Origin: Saccharospirillum sp043196875
GTDB taxonomy: Bacteria; Pseudomonadota; Gammaproteobacteria; Pseudomonadales; Natronospirillaceae
NCBI RefSeq assembly: GCF_043196875.1
Contig: NZ_JBEBMX010000001.1
Location: forward strand, 310,001 to 374,000
Reading direction: 5' to 3'
DNA: 64,000 nt
The notes beneath the pieces are model-generated. The model was not told where the DNA came from, did no database searches, and saw only the letters and a program-made list of their open reading frames with translations. Positions 17,816 to 28,145 of the stretch are shown in pieces. Numbering within the stretch: position 1 is the stretch's first letter; every line of letters begins with the position of its first letter. Position numbers and translations under genes: made by a program.

Positions 17816-18758
17816 CGCAGTTACGGCCCGCAGCTTTGGAGCGGTACAAGGCCTGATCGGCTTCGATCATCCAATCCTGATAACGCTCATAGCGGCTGTG
17901 CCAGCCGGCCACGCCCAGACTGATGGTCACCTGCAACGGACCTGACTGCTCGTCTTCAACCACCAGCGCTTCCACCTGTTCGCGCAGCCGTTCGGCTAAA
18001 CGCACCGCATCATCCGGTGGTGTGTCGGGCAGAATTAACGCAAATTCTTCGCCGCCAAAACGGCCGGGAAGATCGCTGGCGCGAATGGTTTTACGCACCA
18101 CCTCGGCAACCTGGCGCAGCATAAGATCACCGGCCAGATGGCCATTAATGTCGTTGAGTTGTTTGAAGTGATCGATGTCGAAAATCACCAGCGAGGTAAC
18201 CTGCGCCGCGCGTTTCTGGCGACGAAATTCCTGCTCCAGTTGTTTCTCCCAATAGCTGCGGTTGTACAAACCAGTCAGACCATCGAGTCGCGATAATTCC
18301 TTCAACTGAGCATTAGTGCGTTGTTGTTCAAGCTTGTTCACCGCCTCGTCGGTGACGTCATAAATAATGATGCACAGGCTTTCGACTTCGCCGCGAATAT
18401 TGGTCACCGGAATAAAGGTGCAGTTCTGATACATAAACTCGGCCGAGCCGGTTATTGGCCGATTATTTTTGAAGCGCAACAGATAAGGCCGTTGTTCCCA
18501 GGTGGTGAAAGCACGGTTTTTTAATTGCACCACGGTGCGCGATTTATGCTCGAACCATTCGCGCGGCAGGTCGGGAAAAACCTCAAACAAATCCCGGTCG
18601 ATGGCGTCATCCGGAGAGATGCCACTGTGGTTCTCCATAAAGCTGTTCCAGGCCAGGATGCGGTTGTCGAGGCGCACCACCAGAATACCGACGTCGATGG
18701 TCTGCAACACATCCATCAGCCAATGAAATTCGGCCAGATTTGAATCTGCGGTCGACAT
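17802..18758 (-). CDS. PAS-GGDEF diguanylate cyclase
   Basis: This 318-residue soluble protein should make cyclic di-GMP. A PAS domain covers residues 5-130 (DVLQTIDVGILVVRLDNRILAW at the start, FIPVTNIRGEVESLCIIIYD at the end). A GGDEF domain follows with LSRLDGLTGLYNRSYW, FDIDHFKQLND and the active site GRFGGEEF near residue 234. RASD lies exactly five residues before GGEEF, so a product-inhibition I-site is present. The gene is last in a three-gene operon behind a CheC-like phosphatase gene (2-base gap) and a receiver gene. That order suggests a phosphorylation input that sets cyclic di-GMP output. Confidence 0.92.
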   Translation of the reverse strand: MSTADSNLAEFHWLMDVLQTIDVGILVVRLDNRILAWNSFMENHSGISPDDAIDRDLFEVFPDLPREWFEHKSRTVVQLKNRAFTTWEQRPYLLRFKNNRPITGSAEFMYQNCTFIPVTNIRGEVESLCIIIYDVTDEAVNKLEQQRTNAQLKELSRLDGLTGLYNRSYWEKQLEQEFRRQKRAAQVTSLVIFDIDHFKQLNDINGHLAGDLMLRQVAEVVRKTIRASDLPGRFGGEEFALILPDTPPDDAVRLAERLREQVEALVVEDEQSGPLQVTISLGVAGWHSRYERYQDWMIEADQALYRSKAAGRNCVTLA

Positions 18759-18760
18759 CC

Positions 18761-19369
18761 TTACTCCATCAAATAATGAATCTTGTCTTCAAGCACCTTG
18801 ATGCTGTCTTCGGTAAACAGCAGCAACAAGTCGCAATCGACACTGTGGCCTTCGAGCCGATAGGGAATTTCCACGGTCAGCGCACGCTGCCAGCCGGTCG
18901 AGGAATTGCGCACCAGATCTTCGATATTCACATGCTGACCAAGCAACACCGGCTGGCCCTGACTGAAGGTCAGATCAAGCTGTTCGGCGAGACCTTTCAG
19001 ACAAGCGCCAATCAAAATATTGGCGATGTCCATGAGCAATTCCAGTTCGATTTCCGGAGTGACTTCGCCGCTGTAACTGGTTAATTCTGCGATGTCGGAA
19101 AAGCTGGTGTCGTTGAAAATCAACAAGGCTTCGCCGGAGATGCGCGAGCCGACAAAGCCCTGGCAGACGGCGCTGACCGAGGAGACGCTGCGCAACGACG
19201 ACAGCGCCATATTCAGCTCCGACCGCTCCAGCAGATTCACCACCGGAATGGGCAGCACCACATAGGTATCGAGCAGGCGTGCCAGCAGATCGGCCGCCCG
19301 GCCCATGGCGACATTGGTGACTTCGCGCAAGGCGTCGCGCAGTTCGTCATCCAACTGGTAATCGCTCAT
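18761..19369 (-). CDS. CheC-family receiver phosphatase
   Basis: This 202-residue protein has the two pseudo-symmetric active-site helices of CheC-type CheY-P phosphatases: LREVTNVAMGRAADLLARLL near residues 14-33 and ELLMDIANILIGACLKGLAE near residues 109-128. Each keeps the Glu...Asn pair (E-x-x-N). The likely substrate is the receiver encoded 3 bases upstream, because the pair is co-transcribed. In CheC proteins dephosphorylation resets the response. The middle gene position between a receiver and a GGDEF protein suggests a dedicated switch rather than a flagellar chemotaxis role. Confidence 0.85.
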   Translation of the reverse strand: MSDYQLDDELRDALREVTNVAMGRAADLLARLLDTYVVLPIPVVNLLERSELNMALSSLRSVSSVSAVCQGFVGSRISGEALLIFNDTSFSDIAELTSYSGEVTPEIELELLMDIANILIGACLKGLAEQLDLTFSQGQPVLLGQHVNIEDLVRNSSTGWQRALTVEIPYRLEGHSVDCDLLLLFTEDSIKVLEDKIHYLME

Positions 19370-19372
19370 GCA

Positions 19373-19744
19373 TCACTCCGCATAGAGTCCGAAATCGCTC
19401 AGCACCTTGGTTAACTGAGCCTGGTCCACCGGTTTTTTAATAAATTCCAAAGCGCCCATTTTTTTCACGCGGCTGACGGCTTCAGGCTGGATATCGCCGG
19501 AAATCACAATCACCACCGAAGGCAGATCTTCGGTTTTGATCACTTCCAGAACCTGGTAGCCATCCATCACCGGCATGGTCAGATCGAGAAAAACCACCTC
19601 GCCTTTGCCTTCGCGAATGGCGGCCAAACCTTCCTCACCATTGCCGGCAAATTCGACCGTCACCTCCCAACCGGGTGGCAAAGCACGTTGTACTTGCTTG
19701 CGGGCAAAACTGGAATCGTCACAAATCAGCACTGGGGTCGACAT
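19373..19744 (-). CDS. Stand-alone CheY-like receiver
   Basis: This 123-residue receiver has the acidic pair in VLICDDSSFARKQVQRAL, the phospho-acceptor in VVFLDLTMPVMDGYQV near residue 54, a Ser in place of the switch Thr (VIVISGDIQ) and the Lys in FIKKPV. No output domain is present. It is the first gene of the operon with the CheC-like and PAS-GGDEF genes. The ATG follows a GGAG site, and an 8-bp hairpin at 19761-19780 stands just before that site. The kinase partner is not obvious; no histidine kinase gene is adjacent. Confidence 0.88.
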   Translation of the reverse strand: MSTPVLICDDSSFARKQVQRALPPGWEVTVEFAGNGEEGLAAIREGKGEVVFLDLTMPVMDGYQVLEVIKTEDLPSVVIVISGDIQPEAVSRVKKMGALEFIKKPVDQAQLTKVLSDFGLYAE

Positions 19745-19760
19745 GCCTACTCCAAAGATC

Positions 19761-19780
19761 GGCCCGGTCCTAACCGGGCC
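19761..19780 (-). terminator. Hairpin between thiH and the receiver gene
   Basis: A perfect 8-bp stem GGCCCGGT/ACCGGGCC with a 4-base loop lies between the end of thiH and the receiver start. No run of U follows on the minus strand, so this is a weak terminator candidate. It may instead be a leader hairpin just before the ribosome site of the receiver gene. Confidence 0.35.
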
Positions 19781-19834
19781 AATAACGTCAGTAAAGTTGA
19801 TGGTTAGACAAACAGCAAACCAGAAATCGGCGAG

Positions 19835-20947
19835 CTAGCCAAGCCGTCGATGCCAGTCGCTCCACACCGGTTGGTAATGCTGGTTGCGCAACGACTGCAC
19901 CACCTCGGCGACCGGACGCTGATCGTCGGTACTGAATTGTTCCAGCGCGGTTCCGGGCTCGACGGCGTAGCCGCCGGGCCGGGTGGAAGAGGCGGCGCTG
20001 AGGCTGGTCACGCCCAAGGCAATCAACCGATCGCGCAGCGCCGGCGATTCGCGCGTCGACAGCGTCAGTTCCAGATCCGGCGCCAACAATCGCCAGGCGC
20101 AGAGCAGTTGTACCAGTTGCCGATCACTGACCGGGGCCGGCGCCTTAAAGCCACCTTCGGCCGGACGCAGGCGCGGAAACGACAGCGAAAAACGGCTGCG
20201 CCAATGGCGCCGGCTCAGCCAGAGCAGATGGTGGGCGCACTTTAAGGTGTCGAGCCGCCAGTCGGTCAGGCCGAGCAACACCCCCAGACCGAGTTTGTGC
20301 ACGCCGGCTTTGCCAGCGCGGTCGAGCGCATCCAGCCGATAAGCGAAATCCTGCTTTTGGCCACGGGTGTGCAATTGCTGATAGCAGGCGGCGTCGTAGG
20401 TTTCCTGATAGACCAGCACGGCGTGCAAACCAACCTCGCGCAAGCGGTGGTAATCCTCGGTTGCCAGCGGCTGTACTTCCAGACTCAGTTGGGAAAAATC
20501 CGGCTGCAATGCCTGCAAAGCATGATGGTAATAATCGACACCGGCCACCTTGGGCGCTTCACCGGCGACTAACAGCAAATGCTGAAAACCGCGCGCGCGC
20601 AGGGCGTCGGCTTCAATGCGAATCTCGTCCGGTTTCAGCACCTTGCGCCGAATCGGATTGCTCATCGAAAAACCGCAATAGAGACACTCATTGGCGCAGG
20701 CGTTGCTCAGATAGAGCGGCGCGAATAACTGCTGCACGCGGCCAAAACGTTGCAGCGTCAGCGCCCGACTGCGCTGGGCCAGCCTTTCCAGATATTCACC
20801 GGCCGCCGGACTGAGCAGCGCCTTGAAACGCGCCAGCGGTTCACCGACACCGGCCAGAGCGCGCTCGACATCCGCCGGGCTCTGGCTGTACAGCGATAAG
20901 CGTTCGGCGTTCCAGTCGATGTGGTTTAAATACTCAGCGAAGCCCAT
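19835..20947 (-). CDS. thiH: 2-iminoacetate synthase ThiH
   Basis: This 370-residue radical SAM enzyme splits tyrosine to give dehydroglycine (2-iminoacetate) and p-cresol, the glycine-derived part of the thiazole ring. The cluster motif NACANECLYCGFSMSN (C-x3-C-x2-C) lies near residue 88. Further family marks are LLLVAGEAPKVAGVDYY and VHKLGLGVLLGLTDWR. The start overlaps thiG by 14 bases. Use of ThiH rather than the oxidase ThiO is the pattern of many gammaproteobacteria. It is the last gene of the thiamine operon. Confidence 0.96.
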   Translation of the reverse strand: MGFAEYLNHIDWNAERLSLYSQSPADVERALAGVGEPLARFKALLSPAAGEYLERLAQRSRALTLQRFGRVQQLFAPLYLSNACANECLYCGFSMSNPIRRKVLKPDEIRIEADALRARGFQHLLLVAGEAPKVAGVDYYHHALQALQPDFSQLSLEVQPLATEDYHRLREVGLHAVLVYQETYDAACYQQLHTRGQKQDFAYRLDALDRAGKAGVHKLGLGVLLGLTDWRLDTLKCAHHLLWLSRRHWRSRFSLSFPRLRPAEGGFKAPAPVSDRQLVQLLCAWRLLAPDLELTLSTRESPALRDRLIALGVTSLSAASSTRPGGYAVEPGTALEQFSTDDQRPVAEVVQSLRNQHYQPVWSDWHRRLG

Positions 20948-21710
20948 CGTCGGTCTCCAGAAAATCGGTCAATGGACTGGAGGCGGCGGCGCTGGCGATC
21001 GTTCCAGCCAGACCCGCCAGATAAGCTGAACGCCCGGCTTCGACCGCCTGGCGAAACGCCGCCGCCATCGCAATCGGATCGGCCGCTGTGGCGATGGCAG
21101 TATTCACCAACACCGCATCGGCGCCACGCTCCATGGCTTCGGCGGCTTGCGACGGCCGGCCGATACCGGCATCGACGATCACCGGCACCTGGCTTTGTTC
21201 GATGATGATGTCGAGAAAGGCGCGGCTTTCCAGGCCACGATTGGAACCAATGGGCGCGCCCAGCGGCATCACCGCTGCGCAACCGACCTCTTCCAGGCGT
21301 TTGCACAGCACCGGGTCGGCGTGCACATAGGGCAGCACCACAAAACCTTCGCGCACCAGTTGCTCGGCTGCGGCCAGGGTTTCTACCGGGTCGGGCATCA
21401 GCCAGCGCGGGTCGGGATGGATCTCCAGTTTCAGCCAATGCGTGCCCAGCGCTTCACGCGCCAGCCGTGCCGCCTGCACCGCTTCTTCCGCGCTGCGTGC
21501 GCCCGAGGTGTTGGGCAGCAGGCGATAACCGGCCTGGCTCAGCGGCTGGAAAATATGGTCGCTGTGCTGCGGTTCCAGACGGCGCAGCGCCAGCGTGACC
21601 AGTTCGGTGCCGCTGGCTTGCAGGGCCTCGATCATGGCCTGTGGATGACTGAATTTGCCGGTGCCAGTGAGCAGTCGGCTGGAAAATTGAGTATCGGCGA
21701 TGGTCAGCAT
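20934..21710 (-). CDS. thiG: Thiazole synthase ThiG
   Basis: This 258-residue TIM-barrel enzyme forms the thiazole phosphate ring from deoxyxylulose phosphate, 2-iminoacetate and ThiS thiocarboxylate. It begins LTIADTQFSSRLLTGTGKF, typical of ThiG. The Lys in HWLKLEIHPD near residue 94 is the expected Schiff-base residue, and PLGAPIGSNRGL and VIVDAGIGRPSQAAEAMERG bind phosphate and substrate. A GGAGG ribosome site precedes the ATG. It follows thiS by 2 bases and overlaps thiH. Confidence 0.97.
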   Translation of the reverse strand: MLTIADTQFSSRLLTGTGKFSHPQAMIEALQASGTELVTLALRRLEPQHSDHIFQPLSQAGYRLLPNTSGARSAEEAVQAARLAREALGTHWLKLEIHPDPRWLMPDPVETLAAAEQLVREGFVVLPYVHADPVLCKRLEEVGCAAVMPLGAPIGSNRGLESRAFLDIIIEQSQVPVIVDAGIGRPSQAAEAMERGADAVLVNTAIATAADPIAMAAAFRQAVEAGRSAYLAGLAGTIASAAASSPLTDFLETDDGLR

Positions 21711-21712
21711 GC

Positions 21713-21922
21713 TTAGCCTCCGGCCACGGCGTGAAACACATCCAGGCGGTCGGCCTGGTTCAGTTCGGTGCTCGCCCAGTCGGCGCGCGGCACCACCATT
21801 CGGTTCAGCGCCACGGCCATGTTGTCGCGCTCGCCGTAGCGTTTTTGCATCAGTGTTTCCAGCGTTGTACCGCCCTCGAGTTGCACCACCTCGCCGTTCA
21901 CAAAGAGAGCTATGGGTTTCAT
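21713..21922 (-). CDS. thiS: Sulfur carrier protein ThiS
   Basis: This 69-residue ubiquitin-fold protein ends in the required Gly-Gly (HAVAGG), which is adenylated and then carries sulfur as a thiocarboxylate to ThiG. The central DNMAVALNRMVVPRADW is characteristic of ThiS. The ATG at 21922 overlaps the thiDE stop by 4 bases and has a strong AGGAGGTG site. A longer open frame upstream (to 22339) lies inside thiDE and is not real. No thiF gene for the adenylating enzyme is in this window. Confidence 0.95.
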   Translation of the reverse strand: MKPIALFVNGEVVQLEGGTTLETLMQKRYGERDNMAVALNRMVVPRADWASTELNQADRLDVFHAVAGG

Positions 21923-23395
21923 CGGCACACCTCCTGCCAGTGTTGATTCAGTTGCTGCCAGGCCGCGATGGGATCGGCAGCTTCGGTGATAGCGGTCACC
22001 AAAGCCACGCCATCCACGCCGGTCGCAGCGACCTCGGCAAAGTGCTGTTGTTTGATGCCGCCAATGGCCAAGGTTGGGCATTGGTGGTCCACCTGACGTC
22101 GATAAATCGCCAGCCGTTTCAACCCTTGCGGTTGACTCGGCATCTGTTTGGTCTGGGTGGCAAAGACATGACCGAGCGCCAGATAGGACGGCCGCAAGCA
22201 CTGCGCCCGCGCCAGCTCGGCGTGACCGTGGGTCGATAAACCCAGACGCAGACCGGCGCGGGCGATAGCGGGCAGATTTGCCTCGGCAACGTCTTCCTGG
22301 CCCAGATGCACACCAAAGGCGCCGGCGTCGATGGCCCACTGCCAGTGATCGTTGATGAACACCTGAGCGCCATAACGTTTGCCCGCTGCGACGGCGCGTT
22401 CTATGGCGGCTTTGATCACCGTCGCCTCGCCGCTTTTAATGCGCAGTTGCACCGTGGTCACACCAGCGGCGCACAACGCTTCGAGCAGATCGATATCCGC
22501 GACCACCGGATAAACACCGATGGGTGCTTCCAAGGCGGGAAATGGTCCCAGTTGCTGAGGATCATCGGCCAACCAAACCTGCGCAAAATCGCCGACTTCC
22601 GGCCAACCCGGCCGCGCCAGAGTGCCGCTGCCAGCACCTGTCGGATACGCCTGCGCCAGCGCCCGACGCAGATAGGCGTTGGCGAGCAGAACGGCGTCTT
22701 CGAATGGCCAGTTCTGCGCGCAAAAAGCAGCGATGGCGCTGCTCAGCGTGCAGCCAGTGCCGTGGCTGTGCGGTGCGTTCTGGCGCGGCTGCTGGTAACA
22801 CCAACAGCCCTCAGCGTTGATCAACTGATCCAGGCTGCTATCGGCATTATCCAGATGCCCACCCTTGGCGAGCACGCGGGTGCCGGTTGCCTGCATCAGT
22901 GCTTTGGCTGCGCGGTGGGCGCTGTCGGTTGCCGTGATGCGGTGGCCGGTCAGTTGTTCCAGTTCCGGTGTGTTGGGCGTCACCAGATCGACCAGCGGCA
23001 GCAGTTGTTTCAGACCATCGCGCAATTCAGCGTCGGCCAGGCTGTGGCCGCTCGATGCCATCGTCAGCGGATCGAGCACCACCGTTAAACCGGGCCAACG
23101 TGACCGCCAACCGGGCAGACGCTGCACAAGGATTTCCAGCTGTTGCACCGAGCCCAGCAAACCAATCTTGATCGCCGCTGGCGCCAAATCAGCCTCCAGC
23201 GCATCCAACTGAGCCGCGAACATCTCCGACTCAACCGGCTGCACGGCTTGCACGCCCAGGCTGTTCTGGGCGGTAAGGCAACTGATCACCGTGCACGGAT
23301 GCACTCCCAGATCGACCAGCGTCGCCACATCAGCCTGAATGCCGGCGCCACCGCCGCTGTCGCTGCCGGCGATGCTCCAGACGATGGGCCTGGCC

Positions 23396-23403
<8 letters not shown>
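21919..23403 (-). CDS. thiDE: Fused HMP-P kinase and thiamine-phosphate synthase (ThiD-ThiE)
   Basis: This 494-residue bifunctional enzyme makes HMP pyrophosphate and then joins it to the thiazole. Residues 1-250 or so are ThiD: SIAGSDSGGGAGIQADV at the start, LDPLTMASSG and the HSHGTGCTLSSAIAAF anion hole. Residues 285-494 or so are ThiE: TTVQLRIKSG, FINDHWQWA, AFGVHLGQEDV, GLSTHG and LGHVFATQTKQ. The ATG at 23403 is preferred over a GTG at 23412 and has a GAGG site. It overlaps the end of thiC by 8 bases. The fusion assures equal amounts of the two steps. Confidence 0.95.
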
Positions 23404-25282
<1,879 letters not shown>

Positions 25283-25354
25283 TTCGGTCGTTCCTCGCTG
25301 GTTGAGCGACGGAGCGACCGCACCGGGGTATAACAGTATGAAAGGTACGCGCCA

Positions 25355-25427
25355 ACAAAAACGACGCAGTTTGGGCGGCGTTTTTGTCGACGCGGACCCA
25401 AACAAGCGGTTCACCTGTGGCGAACCG
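25355..25427 (-). promoter_or_regulatory. thiC leader hairpins, possible riboswitch expression platform
   Basis: Two hairpins lie on the minus strand between the riboswitch and thiC. One pairs CGGTTC with GAACCG (25407-25427) and is followed by CTTGTTT. The other pairs ACAAAAACG with CGTTTTTGT (25355-25387), so its 3' side is U-rich. Either could act as the terminator that ligand binding favours. Which one switches is inference. Confidence 0.4.
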
Positions 25428-25460
25428 GAGGCGGCACAATAAAGCTAATGGCTACCTCGA

Positions 25461-25551
25461 CTTGTTCCCTTCGCGAGCCTTAACTCGATCAGGTTCCACG
25501 GATCCCGCTGATGCGATCTCAGCCAGGTTATCAACCCGGCACTCCGACAAG
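25461..25551 (-). promoter_or_regulatory. TPP riboswitch upstream of thiC
   Basis: The minus strand shows the THI-box signature in order: GGAGTGCC, GGCTGAGATCGCA, then GGATCCGTGGAACCTGATC, then GCGAAGGGAACAAG. The CTTGT/ACAAG ends (25547-25551 with 25461-25465) form the closing P1 stem. The aptamer ends about 179 bases before the thiC ATG. Binding of thiamine pyrophosphate to this aptamer class switches off the downstream thi genes. Confidence 0.95.
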
Positions 25552-25590
25552 ACCGCGCCAGAGTAACGCCGCCCCCGCACCGGGAGCAAG

Positions 25591-25620
25591 TTGTACAGCC
25601 CAAAAATCGGCGGTTATGAT
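25591..25620 (+). promoter_or_regulatory. Candidate promoter of the winged-helix regulator gene
   Basis: TTGTAC at 25591-25596 and TATGAT at 25615-25620 are 18 bases apart, 40 bases before the ATG at 25660. The -10 box fits the sigma-70 consensus at five of six positions and the -35 box is weaker. The site is divergent from the riboswitch. Confidence 0.45.
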
Positions 25621-25659
25621 CGCAGCTTTCCGTTTCACCACTGCCGAGTCGAACTTCTC

Positions 25660-26163
25660 ATGCCCAAGGCGTCCATTGTTTCCTCCGCCCATCTGAGCGA
25701 ACGCAGCAGCGAACTCAGCGAATTCGAATACGCCCTGATCACCGCCGAGAACACCTTCTCGCGCTGGCTGGTGCACTGCATGACCGCGGCGGGCAACGAA
25801 GAAATGAGCCCCATCGACATTCTGGTGCTGCACAACGTCTACCACCGCCAGCGGCCCAAACGCATCGCCGATGTGTGCTTCGTGCTCAACGTGGAAGACA
25901 CTCACACCGTGTCTTATTCGCTGCGCAAACTGGGCAAGATGGGCCTGGTAGAGAGCAAAAAAGTCGGCAAGGAAACCTTCTACAACACCACCGACGAGGG
26001 CGAAGCGCTGTGCCTGCGCTACCGCGATGTGCGCAACGACTGCCTGCTCGACTGGCTCGAAAACCTGGGCATTGACGCCGAAGAACTCGGCGACCTGGCG
26101 AAAAAACTGCGCACGATTTCTACCCTCTACGACCAAGCCGCCCGCGCCGCTGCTTCCCTCTAA
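25660..26163 (+). CDS. Winged-helix transcriptional regulator, MarR-like
   Basis: This 167-residue protein has a winged helix-turn-helix of MarR type: MSPIDILVLHNVYHRQRPKR, then IADVCFVLNVEDTHTVSYSL as recognition region, then RKLGKMGLVESKKVGKETFY as the wing. A C-terminal helix (ELGDLAKKLRTISTLYDQAA) could serve dimerisation. The ATG at 25660 is taken because an upstream in-frame ATG (25591) would overlap the promoter. The gene sits directly before a palindromic operator and a TRAP/oxoprolinase operon, so it is the likely regulator of that operon. Its ligand is unknown. Confidence 0.82.
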   Translation: MPKASIVSSAHLSERSSELSEFEYALITAENTFSRWLVHCMTAAGNEEMSPIDILVLHNVYHRQRPKRIADVCFVLNVEDTHTVSYSLRKLGKMGLVESKKVGKETFYNTTDEGEALCLRYRDVRNDCLLDWLENLGIDAEELGDLAKKLRTISTLYDQAARAAASL

Positions 26164-26220
26164 ATCCAGATTCAGCCCTGACCGGGCGTCAAAAACGACG
26201 CCCTTTGCCTCTGCGCGCCA

Positions 26221-26241
26221 TTGAATACAATCTGTATTCAA
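26221..26241. promoter_or_regulatory. Perfect palindrome upstream of the TRAP operon promoter
   Basis: TTGAATACA and TGTATTCAA are perfect 9-base arms around ATC, ending 6 bases before the -35 box at 26248. The size and symmetry suit a dimeric winged-helix protein of the MarR type, and the candidate regulator gene ends only 57 bases upstream. Binding here next to RNA polymerase could activate or repress. Confidence 0.65.
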
Positions 26242-26247
26242 TTTTTA

Positions 26248-26277
26248 TTGACTCTGAATTTTATGGCTGTTTATAGT
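26248..26277 (+). promoter_or_regulatory. Sigma-70 type promoter of the TRAP/oxoprolinase operon
   Basis: TTGACT at 26248-26253 and TATAGT at 26272-26277 are separated by 18 bases and lie directly after the palindrome. Both boxes are near consensus. Transcription would begin near 26284, which leaves a leader of about 250 bases before dctP. Confidence 0.65.
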
Positions 26278-26535
26278 GGCCTCACTAAAACGAAAAATCG
26301 CAAATCACGCCTTAAACCACTAACAAGATTCCCGTCGAGGAATCACCAATAACGATAAAAAAAGCGATCCGTGAGAGGCGTCAAAACCAATGACCTTGCA
26401 CTCAATGCTGCCCCGTCATGTCCGGCCGACCGTTACTGCGGTTAACCGTCCTGATGTCGTGGTTCGCCGCTGAACGATCGCACTTTGCACCTTCGTTCGC
26501 TGCGGCGGACTCAACTGATGAGAGAGGATTCGGAC
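26278..26535 (+). other. Long 5' leader before dctP
   Basis: This stretch holds no confident gene. A 27-codon open frame (26390-26473, MTLHSMLPRHV...) has a GAGAGG about 12 bases before its ATG and could be a leader peptide, but nothing shows that it is translated. The dctP ribosome site GAGAGGA lies at its end. No terminator was seen. Confidence 0.3.
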
Positions 26536-27513
26536 ATGAAACAACTGATCAAACCCCTGGCGCTCAGCGCCATCACCGCTCTGGCTGCGGCCACCGCCCA
26601 GGCCGACATCAAGTGGGACATGCCAACGCCTTATGCCGACGGCACCCACCACACCCAAAACATTCGCCAGTTCGCTGAAGATGTGGCTGCGGCCACCGAT
26701 GGCGAGATGGAAATCGTCGTGCACTCCGGCGCTTCCCTGGTCAAACACCCGGAAATTCATCGCGCTGTGCGCTCCGGCCAGGTACCGATCGGCGAAGTCT
26801 TTATGGGCTTGCTGGGTAACGAAAACCCGCTCTACCAGGCCGACAACATTCCCTTCCTGGTCACCAGTTTCGATGGCGCCAAAGCGCTGTGGGATGCCAC
26901 TCGCCCGGACGTTGAAGCCGCTCTGGCCGAACAAGGTCTGCAACTGTTGTACGCCGTGCCGTGGCCGCCCCAAGGTTTCTACAGCAAGGAAGAAATCACC
27001 AGCGGTGCCGACTTTGAAGGCATGAGAATGCGCGCCTACAGCGCTTCAACGTCACGTATGGCCGAACTGCTGGGTGCGACCCCGACCACCGTACAGACGC
27101 CGGAAATTCCGCAGGCGTTCAGCACCGGCATTATCGAAGCGATGGCGACTTCGCCGACCACCGGCGTTTCCAGCCAGGCTTGGGACTACACCGATTACTA
27201 CCTGGACGCTCGCGCCTGGATTCCGAAAAACATGGTGTTCGTGAATGCTCGTGCCTTCGCCCGTCTGCCGGCTGAGGTTCAAGAAGCGGTACTGGAAGCG
27301 GCCGCTGCGGCTGAAACGCGCGGCTGGGAAATGGCCATCGCCGAAACCGATGCCAAGACGGCTGAACTGGCCGAAAACGGCATGACCGTTTACAGCCCCA
27401 ATGCCGACCTCACCGAAACCCTGGGCAACGTTGGCCAGACCATGACCAACGAATGGTTCGAAGAAATGGGTTACGACAGCGATAACCCCATCGCCGATAT
27501 CGTCGGTCAGTAA
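26536..27513 (+). CDS. TRAP transporter solute-binding protein, DctP family
   Basis: This 325-residue periplasmic binding protein starts with a signal peptide (KQLIKPLALSAITALAAATAQA, cut before DIKWDMP). TRAP features include the NIRQFAEDVAAATDGEMEIVVHSGASL segment shared by DctP proteins, PFLVTSFDGAKALWDATRPD, and the helix-strand region EGMRMRAYSASTSRMAELLGATPTTV whose Arg normally pins a substrate carboxylate. The ATG at 26536 has a GAGAGGA site; an earlier in-frame ATG (26485) would not give a signal peptide at the N-terminus. The linked enzyme suggests an acidic lactam such as 5-oxoproline as substrate, which is inference. Confidence 0.92.
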   Translation: MKQLIKPLALSAITALAAATAQADIKWDMPTPYADGTHHTQNIRQFAEDVAAATDGEMEIVVHSGASLVKHPEIHRAVRSGQVPIGEVFMGLLGNENPLYQADNIPFLVTSFDGAKALWDATRPDVEAALAEQGLQLLYAVPWPPQGFYSKEEITSGADFEGMRMRAYSASTSRMAELLGATPTTVQTPEIPQAFSTGIIEAMATSPTTGVSSQAWDYTDYYLDARAWIPKNMVFVNARAFARLPAEVQEAVLEAAAAAETRGWEMAIAETDAKTAELAENGMTVYSPNADLTETLGNVGQTMTNEWFEEMGYDSDNPIADIVGQ

Positions 27514-27524
27514 GGCAACACGCC

Positions 27525-27554
27525 GGCCGGGAAGTGCAGTTTTGCTGACCGGCC
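27525..27554 (+). other. Intergenic hairpin between dctP and dctQ genes
   Basis: GGCCGG pairs with CCGGCC across an 18-base loop, just after the binding-protein stop. Such hairpins in transporter operons can protect the binding-protein message and lower read-through to the membrane subunits. No U-run follows, so it is probably not a full terminator. Confidence 0.3.
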
Positions 27555-27620
27555 AATTTCCCTTAAGGGTGCACTCCTTTTTGGATCAACTGCGCCCCGC
27601 TTTTTCTCGGAGCCAACGCC

Positions 27621-28136
27621 ATGGTTAATCGTTTGCTCAATGGCCTCTATGCGCTCGGTCTGGTGCTGGCTGCGTCCAGCCTGGCGGGTATCGGCCTGCT
27701 GATTCTGGCGCAAATTGTCGGGCGCTGGTTCGGCATCATCGTGCCCTCGGCTGAAGACTTCACCGGCTTTTTATTGGTCTCGGTGTTGTTCTACGGCCTG
27801 GCTTACAGCTTTCGTCACAACGCCCATATTCGGGTGGTGTTATTGCTCGAGCGTCTCGGCAACAAGCGCCGCTTTGCGGAAATTTTCGGTCTGACATTGA
27901 TGCTCGGTCTGACGCTCTATCTGACCATTGCCTTCAGTCGTTTTGTGCTCGAAACCTACGCCTTCGGCGATGTCAGTACCGGCATGGTCGCGGTGCCCTT
28001 GTGGATTCCGCAAAGTTCCATGGTGTTCGGTATGGCGCTGTTATGCCTGGCCATTTTTGAAGATTGGCTGCGCGCCATCAGCGGTCGAACACCCAGCTAT
28101 ATCCTCGCCGAAGCGAACGGCGAGGGCACCGAATAG
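27621..28136 (+). CDS. TRAP transporter small membrane subunit, DctQ family
   Basis: This 171-residue protein has four predicted membrane helices, in order near residues 8-30 (ALGLVLAASSLAGIGLLILAQ), 45-65, 85-110 (GLTLMLGLTLYLTIAFSRFV) and 125-150. The pattern FTGFLLVSVLFYGLAYSFRHNAHIRV is characteristic of DctQ. With DctM it forms the ion-driven membrane part of the transporter. It lies 107 bases after dctP and 9 bases before dctM. Confidence 0.9.
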   Translation: MVNRLLNGLYALGLVLAASSLAGIGLLILAQIVGRWFGIIVPSAEDFTGFLLVSVLFYGLAYSFRHNAHIRVVLLLERLGNKRRFAEIFGLTLMLGLTLYLTIAFSRFVLETYAFGDVSTGMVAVPLWIPQSSMVFGMALLCLAIFEDWLRAISGRTPSYILAEANGEGTE

Positions 28137-28145
28137 AGGCTGAAA

